A stretch of 64,000 nucleotides of DNA, taken from Streptomyces cinerochromogenes. GTDB taxonomy: Bacteria > Actinomycetota > Actinomycetes > Streptomycetales > Streptomycetaceae. Position 1 is the first letter of the stretch; each line of letters starts with the position of its first letter. The notes beneath the pieces were generated by a model, which was given only the letters and a program-made list of their open reading frames with translations, was not told where the DNA came from and ran no database searches. The DNA lies in assembly GCF_014648635.1 (NCBI RefSeq), contig NZ_BMRM01000001.1, positions 248,001-312,000 on the forward strand. The letters run 5' to 3'. Of the stretch, positions 48,796 through 58,351 are shown piece by piece. Both the position numbers and the translations under genes were made by a program.

Positions 48796-50178
48796 CTAGG
48801 CGCCGACCAGGCGGCTGGCCAGGTAGCCCTCGATCTGGTCGAGGGACACGCGCTCCTGCTTCATGGAGTCGCGCTCACGGACCGTGACGGCGTTGTCCTC
48901 GAGGGTGTCGAAGTCGACGGTCACGCAGTACGGCGTACCGATCTCGTCCTGGCGGCGGTAGCGGCGGCCGATGGCGCCCGCGTCGTCGAACTCGATGTTC
49001 CAGTTCTGCCGCAGGGCCTGGGCGAGGCCCTTGGCCTTCGGGGACAGCTCCGGGTTGCGGGACAGCGGGAGGACGGCGACCTTCACCGGGGCCAGGCGGT
49101 GGTCCAGGCGGAGCACCGTGCGCTTCTCCATCTTGCCCTTGGCGTTGGGCGCCTCGTCCTCGACGTAGGCGTCGAGGAGGAAGGCCAGCATGGTGCGGCC
49201 GACACCCGCCGCCGGCTCGATGACGTACGGCGTCCAGCGCTCGCCGGCCTCCTGGTCGAAGTAGGAGAGGTCCTGGCCGGAGGCCTTGGAGTGCGCGGAG
49301 AGGTCGTAGTCGGTGCGGTTGGCGACGCCCTCCAGCTCGCCCCACTCCGAGCCGCCGAACTGGAAGCGGTACTCGATGTCGGCGGTGCGCTTGGAGTAGT
49401 GGGAGAGCTTCTCCTTCGGGTGCTCGTACCAGCGCATGTTCTCCTCACGGAGACCCAGGCCGGTGTACCAGTTCCAGCGCTGCTCCATCCAGTATTCCTG
49501 CCACTGCTCGTCCTCGCCCGGCTTGACGAAGAACTCCATCTCCATCTGCTCGAACTCGCGGGTGCGGAAGATGAAGTTGCCCGGCGTGATCTCGTTGCGG
49601 AACGACTTGCCCATCTGGGCGATGCCGAACGGCGGCTTGCGGCGCGAGGTGGTCTGCACCTGGGCGAAGTTGGTGAAGATGCCCTGGGCGGTCTCGGGGC
49701 GCAGGTAGGCGACCGAGCCGGAGTCCTGGGTCGGGCCGAGGTGCGTCGACAGCAGGCCGGAGAACTGCTTGGGCTCGGTGAACTGGCCCTTGTTGCCGCA
49801 GTTCGGGCAGTTGATGTCCGCGAGGCCGTTCGCCGGGGCGTGGCCCTTCTTCTCCTCGTACGCCTCTTCCAGGTGGTCCGCGCGGAACCGCTTGTGACAC
49901 GAGGTGCACTCGGTCAGCGGGTCCGTGAAGGTGGCGACGTGACCGGAGGCCACCCAGACCTCGGAAGCCAGGATGACGGACGAGTCGATACCGACGACGT
50001 CCTCGCGGGACGTCACCATGTAGCGCCACCACTGGCGCTTGATGTTCTCCTTGAGCTCGACACCCAGCGGTCCGTAGTCCCAGGCGGCACGCTGTCCGCC
50101 GTAGATCTCACTGCAAGGGAAAACGAAGCCACGGCGCTTGCTCAGGCTGACGATGGTGTCGATCTTGTCGGCGGCCAC
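48796..50178 (-). CDS. glyS: Glycyl-tRNA synthetase
   Basis: This 460-residue class II synthetase charges tRNA-Gly. It is the single-chain alpha2 type: motif 1 region [16 protein letters not shown], two zinc-type CxxC pairs ([16 protein letters not shown]), motif 2 [11 protein letters not shown] with [16 protein letters not shown] (read as [12 protein letters not shown]), and motif 3 [12 protein letters not shown]. The anticodon-binding domain follows ([10 protein letters not shown]). The frame extends to 50475, but the GTG at 50178 gives the family start. It is divergent from the zinc importer operon and contains zinc-type cysteines, a possible reason for the neighbourhood. Confidence 0.96.
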   Translation of the reverse strand: MAADKIDTIVSLSKRRGFVFPCSEIYGGQRAAWDYGPLGVELKENIKRQWWRYMVTSREDVVGIDSSVILASEVWVASGHVATFTDPLTECTSCHKRFRADHLEEAYEEKKGHAPANGLADINCPNCGNKGQFTEPKQFSGLLSTHLGPTQDSGSVAYLRPETAQGIFTNFAQVQTTSRRKPPFGIAQMGKSFRNEITPGNFIFRTREFEQMEMEFFVKPGEDEQWQEYWMEQRWNWYTGLGLREENMRWYEHPKEKLSHYSKRTADIEYRFQFGGSEWGELEGVANRTDYDLSAHSKASGQDLSYFDQEAGERWTPYVIEPAAGVGRTMLAFLLDAYVEDEAPNAKGKMEKRTVLRLDHRLAPVKVAVLPLSRNPELSPKAKGLAQALRQNWNIEFDDAGAIGRRYRRQDEIGTPYCVTVDFDTLEDNAVTVRERDSMKQERVSLDQIEGYLASRLVGA

Positions 50179-50301
50179 GGTGCTCTCTTCATTACGACGA
50201 CGGGCGTTGAAGCGAGATGCTTCCAGCGAATGATTCAGGTTACCGGCGCAGGCTCCCCCACGACCAAATCGGCCCCTGTCCGGACCGCCTGACGAGCGTT
50301 G

Positions 50302-50339
50302 TTGACAACGGTTTCCATGTTTGTTGAAAATGACTGTCA
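50302..50339 (+). promoter_or_regulatory. znuA promoter with Zur box over the -10 and start
   Basis: TTGACA (50302-50307) is followed after 17 bases by TGAAAA (50325-50330) as -10. TGAAAATGACTGTCA (50325-50339) matches the Streptomyces Zur box TGAAAATGATTTTCA at 13 of 15 positions and covers the -10 and probable start. The ATG at 50339 lies 9 bases after the -10, so the transcript is probably leaderless. Zn-Zur binding here would block the promoter. Confidence 0.75.
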
Positions 50340-51319
50340 TGAACGTACGACGACGCGCCCGGTCCGGCGCGCACCGCCTCATACCCGCCGCCGCGGTCGC
50401 CGTGGCCACCGCCCTCGGCGTCGGCACGCTCTCGGCCTGCTCCGGCGACAAGGCGGTCGCGGCCAACACGAGCAAGTTCGACGTCGTCGCGTCGTTCTAC
50501 CCCCTGCAGTTCCTCGCCGAGCGGATCGGCGGGGACCACGTCCACGTCACCACCCTCACCTCGCCCGGCCAGGAGCCGCACGACCTGGAGATCAGCCCCC
50601 GGCAGATCGCGGCGCTCCAGGAGTCCGACGCGGTCCTGTACCTGAAGAACCTCCAGCCGTCCGTCGACGACGCGGTGGCCCAGTCCCCGGTCGGGACGAA
50701 GATCGACGCGGCCTCCCTGACCACGCTGGAGGAGCACGGCACCGAGGTCGGCGGCCACGCGGCCGGGCACGACAGCCACGAGGGCGGGGAAGCCGCCGGC
50801 AAGGACCCGCACATCTGGCTCGACCCGGTGCGCTACGCCCAGGTCGCCGAGGGCGTCGGCAAGGCCTTCGAGAAGGCCGACCCCGAGCACGCGGCCGATT
50901 ACCGGAAGAACACCGCGGCCCTGGTCAAGCAGCTGGACGCGCTGAACACCCGCTTCAAGGACGGCCTCGCGCACACCAGGAGCAAGGTCTTCCTCACCAC
51001 GCACGCCGCCTTCGGCTACCTCGCCGAGCGCTACGGCCTCACCGAGGAGGCCATCAGCGGCCTCGACCCCGAGTCCGAGCCGAGCGCCGCCCGGATCAGG
51101 GACCTGGAGAGGACGGCCGAGGCCGACGGCGTCTCCACCGTCTTCTACGAGACGCTCGTCAGCGACAGGACCGCGAAGACCCTCGCGAAGGACGCGGGCC
51201 TGAAGACCGACGTCCTCGACCCGATCGAGGGCATCACCGACGCGTCCCGCGGCAAGGACTACCTCGCCGTCCAGGACGCCAACCTCAAGGCGCTCCAGCA
51301 GGCACTGGGCGCCCGGTGA
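50339..51319 (+). CDS. znuA: Zinc ABC transporter substrate-binding lipoprotein ZnuA
   Basis: A 326-residue high-affinity zinc-binding lipoprotein. The N-terminus has a signal with lipobox LSAC (C34), and zinc ligands are expected from [15 protein letters not shown] and [16 protein letters not shown] histidine-rich loop ([20 protein letters not shown]) typical of ZnuA lies between residues 130 and 155. An ATG at 50330 is also in frame, but the leaderless start at 50339 fits the promoter. It leads znuC, znuB and zur in one cluster, as known in S. coelicolor. Confidence 0.93.
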   Translation: MNVRRRARSGAHRLIPAAAVAVATALGVGTLSACSGDKAVAANTSKFDVVASFYPLQFLAERIGGDHVHVTTLTSPGQEPHDLEISPRQIAALQESDAVLYLKNLQPSVDDAVAQSPVGTKIDAASLTTLEEHGTEVGGHAAGHDSHEGGEAAGKDPHIWLDPVRYAQVAEGVGKAFEKADPEHAADYRKNTAALVKQLDALNTRFKDGLAHTRSKVFLTTHAAFGYLAERYGLTEEAISGLDPESEPSAARIRDLERTAEADGVSTVFYETLVSDRTAKTLAKDAGLKTDVLDPIEGITDASRGKDYLAVQDANLKALQQALGAR

Positions 51320-51330
51320 GGGGAGAAGAG

Positions 51331-52104
51331 ATGGCAGCCACCGAGCCCGTCATAGCCCTGCGCGGGGTGACCGCCGAACTCGGCGCGCGTCCCGTACTGC
51401 GCGGGATCGACCTCACCGTCGGCCGCGGCGAGGTCGTCGCGCTGCTCGGCGCGAACGGCTCCGGCAAGTCCACGGCGATCCGCACGATCATCGGCCAGGT
51501 CCCGGTCAGCGGCGGCACGATCGAGCTGTTCGGCACCCCCCGCCGGTCCTTCAAGGACTGGGCGCGCGTGGGCTACGTACCGCAGCGCACCACGGCCGCG
51601 GGCGGGGTCCCGGCGACGGTCACCGAGATCGTCTCCTCCGGGCGCCTGTCCCGCACCCGCTTCGGCGTCTTCCGCAAGGGCGACCGGGAGGCCGTGCGCC
51701 GGGCCCTGGAACTGGTCGGCATGGCGGACCGCGCCAAGGACTCCGTGAACGCCCTGTCCGGCGGCCAGCACCAGCGGGTGCTGATCGCCCGCGCGCTGGT
51801 CGCCGAACCCGAACTGCTGATCATGGACGAGCCGATGGCGGGCGTCGACCTGGCCAGCCAGGAGATCCTGGCGCGGACGCTGAAGCAGCAGGTCGAGGCC
51901 GGTGCGACGGTCCTCCTCGTGCTGCACGAACTGGGCCCGCTGGAGCCCCTGATCGACCGGGCGGTCGTCCTGCGCGACGGCTGCGTGCTGCACGACGGCC
52001 CGCCGCCGCGCGCGGTCGGCCAGCACGCGCTGCCCGGCCACGACCACGTACACCCGCACGCACCCGCGGGCGCCGAACCGATCCGCACGGGACTGCTGAG
52101 CTGA
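51331..52104 (+). CDS. znuC: Zinc ABC transporter ATPase ZnuC
   Basis: A 257-residue ATPase that powers zinc import. Walker A GANGSGKS, signature LSGGQHQRVLIARAL and Walker B LLIMDEPMAGVD are all present, with the switch histidine in LVLHELGP. The C-terminus is histidine-rich (GQHALPGHDHVHPHAP), possibly a zinc-sensing tail. Start ATG at 51331 follows GGGGAGAAGAG. The stop overlaps the znuB ATG by one base. Confidence 0.94.
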   Translation: MAATEPVIALRGVTAELGARPVLRGIDLTVGRGEVVALLGANGSGKSTAIRTIIGQVPVSGGTIELFGTPRRSFKDWARVGYVPQRTTAAGGVPATVTEIVSSGRLSRTRFGVFRKGDREAVRRALELVGMADRAKDSVNALSGGQHQRVLIARALVAEPELLIMDEPMAGVDLASQEILARTLKQQVEAGATVLLVLHELGPLEPLIDRAVVLRDGCVLHDGPPPRAVGQHALPGHDHVHPHAPAGAEPIRTGLLS

Positions 52105-53006
52105 TGGACTTCCTGAACTACGCCTTCATGCAGCGGGCGCTGCTGGCCGCCGTCCTGGTCGGCATCACCGCGCCCGCGGTCGGCATCTACCTGGTCCAGC
52201 GCCGCCAGGCCCTCATGGGCGACGGCATCGGACACGTCGCCATGACCGGCGTCGGCCTCGGCTTCCTCCTCTCCACCTCCCCGGTGTGGATGGCGACGGC
52301 CGTCTCCGTCCTCGGCGCGGTCCTGATGGAACTGATCCGCTGGTACGGCAGGACGCGCGGTGACATCGCCCTCGCCATGCTGTTCTACGGCGGTATGGCC
52401 GGCGGTGTGATGCTGATCAACCTCGCGCCGGGCGGCTCCAACGCCAACCTGATGTCGTACCTGTTCGGCTCCCTGTCGACGGTGTCCGAGTCCGACGTGA
52501 CCGCGATCTGCGTGCTCGCCGCCTTCGTGCTGCTGGTCACGCTGGGCCTGCGCCGCCAGCTGTTCGCCGTCAGCCAGGACGAGGAGTTCGCGCGGGTCAC
52601 CGGCCTGCCGGTGCGCGCGCTGAACCTGCTGACGGCCGTCACCGCGGCCGTGACCGTCACGGTCGCCATGCGGGTCGTCGGCCTGCTGCTGGTGTCCGCG
52701 CTGATGGTCGTCCCCGTGGCCGCGGCGCAGCAGCTCAGCCGCAGCTTCACCGTCACCTTCGTGATCGCGGTGGCGATCGGGGTGACCGTGGCCGTCGGCG
52801 GCACGGTCACGTCGTACTACCAGTACGTTCCGCCCGGCGCCACGATCGTCCTGCTGACCATCGCCGCGTTCATCGTGCTGACCGCGCTGGCCGGCCCGCT
52901 GGCCCGGCGACGCGCCCGCGCCGCCGCCGCGGCCCAGCCCGCCGGCGACCCGGCGGAGTGCTCCATTCCGGCCGCGCGGGGAGCCGGCGACGAGGTCGGC
53001 GTCTGA
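52104..53006 (+). CDS. znuB: Zinc ABC transporter permease ZnuB
   Basis: A 300-residue permease with about eight predicted helices (AVLVGITAPAVGIYLVQRRQALMGDGIGHVAMTGVGLG-type first helices, read as GIYLVQRRQALMGDGIGHVA). Family motifs are LMSYLFGSLSTVS and LNLLTAVTAAVTV. It is translated together with znuC (TGATG overlap). It completes the importer; the C-terminal tail is alanine-rich and poorly conserved. Confidence 0.93.
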   Translation: MDFLNYAFMQRALLAAVLVGITAPAVGIYLVQRRQALMGDGIGHVAMTGVGLGFLLSTSPVWMATAVSVLGAVLMELIRWYGRTRGDIALAMLFYGGMAGGVMLINLAPGGSNANLMSYLFGSLSTVSESDVTAICVLAAFVLLVTLGLRRQLFAVSQDEEFARVTGLPVRALNLLTAVTAAVTVTVAMRVVGLLLVSALMVVPVAAAQQLSRSFTVTFVIAVAIGVTVAVGGTVTSYYQYVPPGATIVLLTIAAFIVLTALAGPLARRRARAAAAAQPAGDPAECSIPAARGAGDEVGV

Positions 53007-53067
53007 CCGCTGACAGTCCGGGCTGGCACAATGGCCCGGGCAGACGCGAGACGTTGAGGAGGCAAGG

Positions 53068-53487
53068 GTGACGACCGCTGGACCGCCCGTGAAGGGCCGC
53101 GCGACCCGACAGCGTGCAGCCGTGGCGGCGGCCCTGGACGAGGTCGACGAGTTCCGCAGCGCGCAGGAACTGCACGACATGCTCAAGCACAAGGGCGACT
53201 CCGTCGGCCTGACCACGGTCTACCGCACCCTCCAGTCCCTCGCCGAGGCCGGCGAGGTCGACGTCCTGCGCACCTCCGAGGGCGAGTCCGTCTACCGCCG
53301 CTGCTCCACCGGCGAGCACCACCACCACCTGGTCTGCCGCGCCTGCGGCAAGGCGGTGGAGGTGGAGGGCCCGGCCGTCGAGAAGTGGGCCGAGGCCATC
53401 GCGGCGGAGCACGGCTACGTGAACGTCGCGCACACGGTGGAGATCTTCGGCACGTGCGCCGACTGCGCCGGCTGCGCCCGGGCCTGA
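53068..53487 (+). CDS. zur: Zinc uptake regulator Zur (Fur family)
   Basis: A 139-residue metalloregulator. The DNA-binding helix region is GLTTVYRTLQSLAEAGEVD; sensory zinc residues include the HHHHLVC stretch and the structural pairs CRACGK and CADCAGC near the C-terminus. The GTG at 53068 follows GAGGAGG. Zn-bound Zur should repress znuA through the box at 50325-50339. The gene ends 22 bases before the convergent phosphatase. Confidence 0.95.
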   Translation: MTTAGPPVKGRATRQRAAVAAALDEVDEFRSAQELHDMLKHKGDSVGLTTVYRTLQSLAEAGEVDVLRTSEGESVYRRCSTGEHHHHLVCRACGKAVEVEGPAVEKWAEAIAAEHGYVNVAHTVEIFGTCADCAGCARA

Positions 53488-53509
53488 CCGCCGGGGCGCC
53501 CGCTCCGGC

Positions 53510-54835
53510 TCAGCTCCGCCCGAAGCAGCGCTCCAGCTCGTCCAGGTCGTAGAAGGCGCTGCCCTTCGCGACCGGACGGCACCCCGCCCTGAACGCCGTC
53601 TCCTTCTCGTTGTAGAGCATCCGCACCAGCCAGCGGTCGCCCTTGCGGAAGACGTCCCACTGGATGTTGGCGCCCAGCGGGGAGACGGCGGCGCCCCGCC
53701 ACGGGTTGTCCGCGTAGGTGTACGGCTCCCCCGGCGCCGCCGGCTCCGTGCTGCCCGGCAGGCCCATCAGCGCGGCCAGCGGGATGATCTCCTCGGCGTG
53801 GGTGAAGCGCAGCTCGGCGCCGAGACGGCTGGTGCCGGCCCGCTTGGCCTCGACCTGCCGGAACAGGTCGTCCAGCAGGACGCCCGCCATCTGGTAGGTG
53901 ATGTCGCTGTCGTCGAAGCCGGGACCCTTCTCGTAGAAGTCCTCCGCGTCCCCGAGGTACCCGAACCAGGCCGCGTCCGTACGGGAGACGAACCGCTCCA
54001 TGCCCCAGCCCGCGCCGCCCGGGCTCTCCTCGCTCATCGCGGGGGCGATGGCGTACAGGTTGTAGACGGCCTCGGCGGCCCCCACCTGGTCGCCGATCCG
54101 CTCCACGAAGGCGTCCTTGAAGATCTTCCGCAGTATCCCGCGGGCGGCCTGCCGCGTCCGGGGCTGGCCGGTGATCCGGCTCAGGGTGTCCTTGAGCCGC
54201 TGGTCGTGGGCGATGTAGTCCCGGTAGGCGGCACCGCCCGCCGCCTTGTGGAAGTACAGCAGGTCCTTGTCGGTGCGGGCCGGCCCGATGAGCGGCTCCA
54301 GCGCCGGGTCGGCCCCGGCGAGGGCGTCCGTGAACGCGGTGCCGCTGTCCACGGCCCGCCCCTGCCCGGAGCTGACGACGTCGATCTTCTCCCCGTCGTC
54401 CGCGATCTCCTGGAACAGGGCGGGCAGCCGCCGCTCCATGCGTACGGCCGTGTCCGCCAGTTCCCGCTTGCCGCGCCCGCTGAGGCTGCCGTAGCCGACC
54501 TTGGCCATGGCGGCTTCCAGGGCGCGGACCGTCGGCCCGAACTCCTCGCCAGTGTCGGTGAGTTGCCCCTCCGCCTCGGCCTGGTCCCACAGCGCGAGGA
54601 CCAGATCCCCGTCCTCGCTGTCCGTGGCCGCGCGGGAGCCGTGCCGGGAGACGTTCTCGGTGAAGACCGGCTCGAACCCGGCCGGGGGCCGCTGGTAACC
54701 GTGCGGGTTCCGCTGCGGCGCGTAGGGCGCCTTGGTGCCGTAGCTCTCGCGGTGCGCGGGCCCGTCGGCCGCGTGCGCGGGCAGCGCGGTGAGCAGCAGG
54801 GCGCCGAGGGCGAGGACAGGAGTGAGACGTCTCAT
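53510..54835 (-). CDS. Secreted histidine acid phosphatase, MINPP-like
   Basis: A 441-residue exported phosphatase of histidine-phosphatase clade 2. The signal peptide covers about 1-23 (PAHAAD). The catalytic motif is R64-H65-G66-S67-R68 (SRHGSRAATD). Where most clade members have HD, this protein has H346-A347-E348 (FTHAEEIIPLAALMG), the HAE motif of multiple inositol polyphosphate phosphatases. It could therefore hydrolyse phytate or other inositol phosphates (inference). The gene is last in a probable recO-uppS-phosphatase run, 39 bases after uppS. Confidence 0.88.
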   Translation of the reverse strand: MRRLTPVLALGALLLTALPAHAADGPAHRESYGTKAPYAPQRNPHGYQRPPAGFEPVFTENVSRHGSRAATDSEDGDLVLALWDQAEAEGQLTDTGEEFGPTVRALEAAMAKVGYGSLSGRGKRELADTAVRMERRLPALFQEIADDGEKIDVVSSGQGRAVDSGTAFTDALAGADPALEPLIGPARTDKDLLYFHKAAGGAAYRDYIAHDQRLKDTLSRITGQPRTRQAARGILRKIFKDAFVERIGDQVGAAEAVYNLYAIAPAMSEESPGGAGWGMERFVSRTDAAWFGYLGDAEDFYEKGPGFDDSDITYQMAGVLLDDLFRQVEAKRAGTSRLGAELRFTHAEEIIPLAALMGLPGSTEPAAPGEPYTYADNPWRGAAVSPLGANIQWDVFRKGDRWLVRMLYNEKETAFRAGCRPVAKGSAFYDLDELERCFGRS

Positions 54836-54874
54836 GATCCCGTATGCTCGGCGGCCCGCGTGAACCCCCGGTGG

Positions 54875-55723
54875 CTACGAGGTGGAATCGCCCTTCATGG
54901 CGGCCTCCATGGCGAGCAGTTCCTCGTTCGGCACGGCTCCGCCGAAGCGGCGGTCGCGGGAGGCGAACTCCATGCAGGCCCGCCACAGGTCACGGCGGTC
55001 GAAGTCGGGCCACAGCACGTCCTGGAAGACCATCTCGGCGTACGCGCTCTGCCACAGCAGGTAGTTGGAGGTGCGCTGCTCACCGCTCGGCCGCAGGAAC
55101 AGGTCGACGTCCGGCATGTCCGGGTAGTACAGGTACTTCTGGATCGTCTTCTCGGAGACCTTCGACGGGTCGAGCCGGCCCGCCTTCACGTCCTCCGCGA
55201 GCCGCTGCGCCGCGTCGGCGATCTCCGCTCGGCCGCCGTAGTTCATGCAGAAGTACAGCGTGAGCAGGTCGTTGTCCTTGGTCTGCTCCTGGGCGACCTG
55301 CAGCTCCTTCGCCACCGACTTCCACAGCCTGGGCATACGGCCCACCCAGCGCACCCGGATCCCGAGGGCGTCGAGCTGGTCCCGGGTCCTGCGGATGAAG
55401 TCGCGGTTGAAGTTCATCAGGAAGCGGACCTCGTCGGGCGACCGCTTCCAGTTCTCGGTGGAGAAGGCGTACAGCGAGATGTTGCGCACGCCGACCTCGA
55501 TGGACCCCTGGAGCACGTCGAGCACCCGCTCGGCGCCGACCTTGTGCCCCTCGGTGCGCGGCAGCCCCCGCTCCTTCGCCCACCTGCCGTTGCCGTCCAT
55601 GACGATCGCCACATGGTTCGGGACCAGCTCACCCGGGAGCTTGGGCGCACGCGCACCCGACGGATGCGGCTCCGGCGCCCTGTACTCGCGCCGCTGGCGC
55701 CCCAGGATCCCGCGTACGACCAT
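54875..55723 (-). CDS. uppS: Isoprenyl transferase (undecaprenyl diphosphate synthase family)
   Basis: A 282-residue cis-prenyltransferase making long-chain polyprenyl diphosphate, the lipid carrier for cell-wall synthesis. Motifs: [18 protein letters not shown] with catalytic D43, [15 protein letters not shown], and [20 protein letters not shown] that binds the substrate diphosphate. The C-terminal [10 protein letters not shown] is typical. It begins 18 bases after the recO stop, in the recO-uppS arrangement common in actinobacteria. Confidence 0.95.
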   Translation of the reverse strand: MVVRGILGRQRREYRAPEPHPSGARAPKLPGELVPNHVAIVMDGNGRWAKERGLPRTEGHKVGAERVLDVLQGSIEVGVRNISLYAFSTENWKRSPDEVRFLMNFNRDFIRRTRDQLDALGIRVRWVGRMPRLWKSVAKELQVAQEQTKDNDLLTLYFCMNYGGRAEIADAAQRLAEDVKAGRLDPSKVSEKTIQKYLYYPDMPDVDLFLRPSGEQRTSNYLLWQSAYAEMVFQDVLWPDFDRRDLWRACMEFASRDRRFGGAVPNEELLAMEAAMKGDSTS

Positions 55724-55741
55724 GTGCCTCTCGTCTCCCTC

Positions 55742-56488
55742 TTACTTCTCGACGTACCTGAGCGAACGCAGCCCGCGCTCCAGATGCCAGTGCAGGTAGG
55801 CGGACACCAGCCCGCTGCCCTCGCGGACGTACCGCGGCTCGCACGCGTCCGCCGTCTCCCAGTCTCCCGTAAGCAACGCCCCGAGCAGTACCAGGGTCTG
55901 CGGCGACGGTACGACACTCCCGGGCACCCGGCAGTCGACGCAGACGGACCCGCCGGAGGCCACGGAGAAGAACCGGTTCGGACCGGGCATCCCGCACTTC
56001 GCGCAGTCGCCGAAGCTGGGCGCGTACCCGTTCACGGCGAGGGAGCGCAGCAGGAAGGCGTCGAGGACGAGGTGGGGCGCGTGCTCGCCCCGGGCGAGCG
56101 TCCGCAGCCCCCCCACGAGCAGCAGGTACTGCTGCACGGCCGGCTCACCCTCGTGGTCGGTGAACCGCTCGGCCGTCTCCAGCATGGCCGTCCCGGCGGT
56201 GTACCGCGCGTAGTCGGTGACGATCCCCCCGCCGTAGGGCGCGATCGTCTCGCTCTGCGTGCACAGCGGCAGGCCGCGCCCGACCAGCTCGCTGCCCCGC
56301 GCGAAGAACTGCACGTCCACGTGGGAGAAGGGCTCCAGCCGGGCCCCGAACTTCGACTTGGTGCGCCGCACCCCGCGCGCCACGGCCCGGACGCGTCCGT
56401 GACCGCGCGTGAGCAGCGTGATGATCCGGTCCGCCTCACCCAGCTTCTGGGTGCGCAGCACGATGCCGTCGTCGCGGAACAGACTCAT
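55742..56488 (-). CDS. recO: DNA repair protein RecO
   Basis: A 248-residue RecFOR-pathway protein that helps load RecA on SSB-coated DNA. The N-terminal OB-fold starts MSLFRDDGIVLRTQKLGEADRI. The C-terminal domain has a zinc-type C4 site (FGDCAKCG, CVDCR), as in many actinobacterial RecO proteins. Starts at 56488 and 56497 are both possible; 56488 gives the usual MSLFRD. It is first in the run recO-uppS-phosphatase. Confidence 0.93.
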   Translation of the reverse strand: MSLFRDDGIVLRTQKLGEADRIITLLTRGHGRVRAVARGVRRTKSKFGARLEPFSHVDVQFFARGSELVGRGLPLCTQSETIAPYGGGIVTDYARYTAGTAMLETAERFTDHEGEPAVQQYLLLVGGLRTLARGEHAPHLVLDAFLLRSLAVNGYAPSFGDCAKCGMPGPNRFFSVASGGSVCVDCRVPGSVVPSPQTLVLLGALLTGDWETADACEPRYVREGSGLVSAYLHWHLERGLRSLRYVEK

Positions 56489-56609
56489 GACACCCATTCT
56501 CGCCCATGCCCGGGAGCGGCCGGAGCGCGTCCGGCCTCGGGCGGCTACGCCATTCGTGTGTGCCGTCTTGACCGCCCCCACAGCCCCTCCTATGGTCGCG
56601 CTACCGACC

Positions 56610-56630
56610 GGACGTAGGACGTAGGACGTC
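56610..56630. repeat. Three 7-bp tandem repeats
   Basis: GGACGTA, GGACGTA and GGACGTC are consecutive at 56610-56630, between the divergent recO and binding-protein genes, 35 bases before the latter's GTG. The copies are short and could be a minor operator or chance. Confidence 0.5.
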
Positions 56631-56664
56631 GTATCTCCCCTCCCTTCCACCCGCTGGAGGACCC

Positions 56665-58347
56665 GTGCGCGACGACGACGTGACCGCCGACGGAGCCGGG
56701 GCGCCGCGGTCGCCCCACGCGGCCGGCCTGCCCGGCACGTCCAGCCCCCACCGCCGCTCCCTCCTGAAAGGCCTCGGCGTGCTCGGTGCGGCCGTCGCCG
56801 CTCCCCCCGCGCTGGCCGCCTGTTCCGCCGGTCCCGAGTCCACCAACGAGACCGGGAACGGCGGCACCGGGAAGAACCGGACGCTGACCGCCGTCATCGG
56901 CTACGGCAATGACGGCAGCTGGGATCCGACGCAGACGGCGTCGGCGTTCGCGATGGCCGCCAACAACCACATCTACGAGGGGCTGTTGGACACCGATCCG
57001 ATCACCCGGGCGCCCTATCCCGCGCTCGCCACCACGGTGCCCCGCGACCCCTCCGCCACCACCTGGCGGTTCTCGCTCCGCGCCGGTGCCGCCTTCCACG
57101 ACGGCAAGCCCGTCACCGCCGATGACGTCGTGTTCGTCTACGACCGGATCCTGGACCCCGGCACCCAGACCCTCGCCAAGGGGTTCTTCGCCTCCTGGCT
57201 GGACTCCGTGCGGAAGGTCGACGCCCGGACCGTCGAACTCGTCCTCAAGTTCCCCTTCCCGGACGGGCTCGCCCGGCTCACGCTCGCCAAGATCATGCCG
57301 AAGCACGTCTTCTCCCGGCCCGGTGCCTGGGACGACGCGGTCAAGGGGCTGGCCGTGGGCTCGGGGCCGTACCGGCAGACCGCGCACCACCCGAAGTCGA
57401 ACACCACCTTCGAGGCGTTCGACGGCTACAACGGGCCCCGCAGGCCGGCCTTCCGCAGGATGAACTGGCTCACCATCGTGGACGCGGCTCCCCGTGTCGC
57501 GAAGATCTCCGGTACCGGGGCCGGGGCGCAGATCGCCGACAACATCCCGTACGCCAACATCCCCCGGCTGGAACAGGGCGGGCTGAAGGTCGCCGGCGGG
57601 GCCGGGATGAACAACCTCTTCCTGATGTTCAACACCCGGCACAAGCCCTTCGACGACGTCCGCGTCCGCCAGGCCCTGCACTACGCCATCGACACCGAGA
57701 AGATGGTCCGCGTCGCGCTGAAGGGGCACGGGAAGCCCGCCTCCTCGTTCCTCAACGAGGGCAATCCCAGTTACCGGCGGGCCAGAACCGTCTACGACCA
57801 CGACCCCGGCAAGGCGAAGGCGCTGCTGAGGGCCGCCGGGGTCAGCGGGCTCAAGGTCGAGCTCCTCGCCGTCAACGTCAGCTGGATCGTGGACTGTCTG
57901 CCGACCATCAAGGCCTCCTGGGACGCGATCGGTGTGGAGACCTCCCTCGCGCCGCAGGAGACCACCGCCGTGTTCACGAAGATGGACCAGAAGCGGGACT
58001 ACCAGGTCGTCGCCGCCGCCTCCAACCCCAACCAGTTCGGGCTCGACGCCGATCTGGTCATGCACTACAACTACGGGCCCGGGAACCTGTGGATGCAGTA
58101 CACGCGGTGGGCCGGCGACCCCGTCGCCAAGCGGCTCTTCAGGGACATGGACCGGGCGACGCGGGAGCCGGATGCCGCGAGGAAGAAGGCGATGGTCCAG
58201 GACTACATCGACGTGGTCGCCGAGCAGGCCGTGCTGTACCCGGTGGTCCACAACGAGCTGATGACCGCCTGGGATCCGCGCAGGCTCACCGGGATAAGGG
58301 CACAGCCCTACCCCGGGCTCAACCTCCTCCAGGCCAAGTGGGTCTGA
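56665..58347 (+). CDS. Tat-exported peptide/organic-acid ABC substrate-binding lipoprotein
   Basis: A 560-residue family 5 (oligopeptide-type) solute-binding protein. The long N-terminus carries the twin-arginine-like HRRSLLKGLGVLGAA followed by a lipobox ALAAC (cysteine near 53). Family motifs are DPSATTWRFSLRAGAAFHDG and FDDVRVRQALHYAIDTEKM. The GTG at 56665 follows GGAGGACC. It leads an operon of permease, fused permease-ATPase, ATPase and aldolase. The ligand is unknown, and the family is known to bind more than peptides. Confidence 0.92.
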   Translation: MRDDDVTADGAGAPRSPHAAGLPGTSSPHRRSLLKGLGVLGAAVAAPPALAACSAGPESTNETGNGGTGKNRTLTAVIGYGNDGSWDPTQTASAFAMAANNHIYEGLLDTDPITRAPYPALATTVPRDPSATTWRFSLRAGAAFHDGKPVTADDVVFVYDRILDPGTQTLAKGFFASWLDSVRKVDARTVELVLKFPFPDGLARLTLAKIMPKHVFSRPGAWDDAVKGLAVGSGPYRQTAHHPKSNTTFEAFDGYNGPRRPAFRRMNWLTIVDAAPRVAKISGTGAGAQIADNIPYANIPRLEQGGLKVAGGAGMNNLFLMFNTRHKPFDDVRVRQALHYAIDTEKMVRVALKGHGKPASSFLNEGNPSYRRARTVYDHDPGKAKALLRAAGVSGLKVELLAVNVSWIVDCLPTIKASWDAIGVETSLAPQETTAVFTKMDQKRDYQVVAAASNPNQFGLDADLVMHYNYGPGNLWMQYTRWAGDPVAKRLFRDMDRATREPDAARKKAMVQDYIDVVAEQAVLYPVVHNELMTAWDPRRLTGIRAQPYPGLNLLQAKWV

Positions 58348-58351
58348 CAGC

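Noticed and set aside
50299..52104. 601-residue open frame containing znuC
   Set aside because: Upstream residues are out of frame with znuA; znuC starts at 51331 after a good ribosome site.
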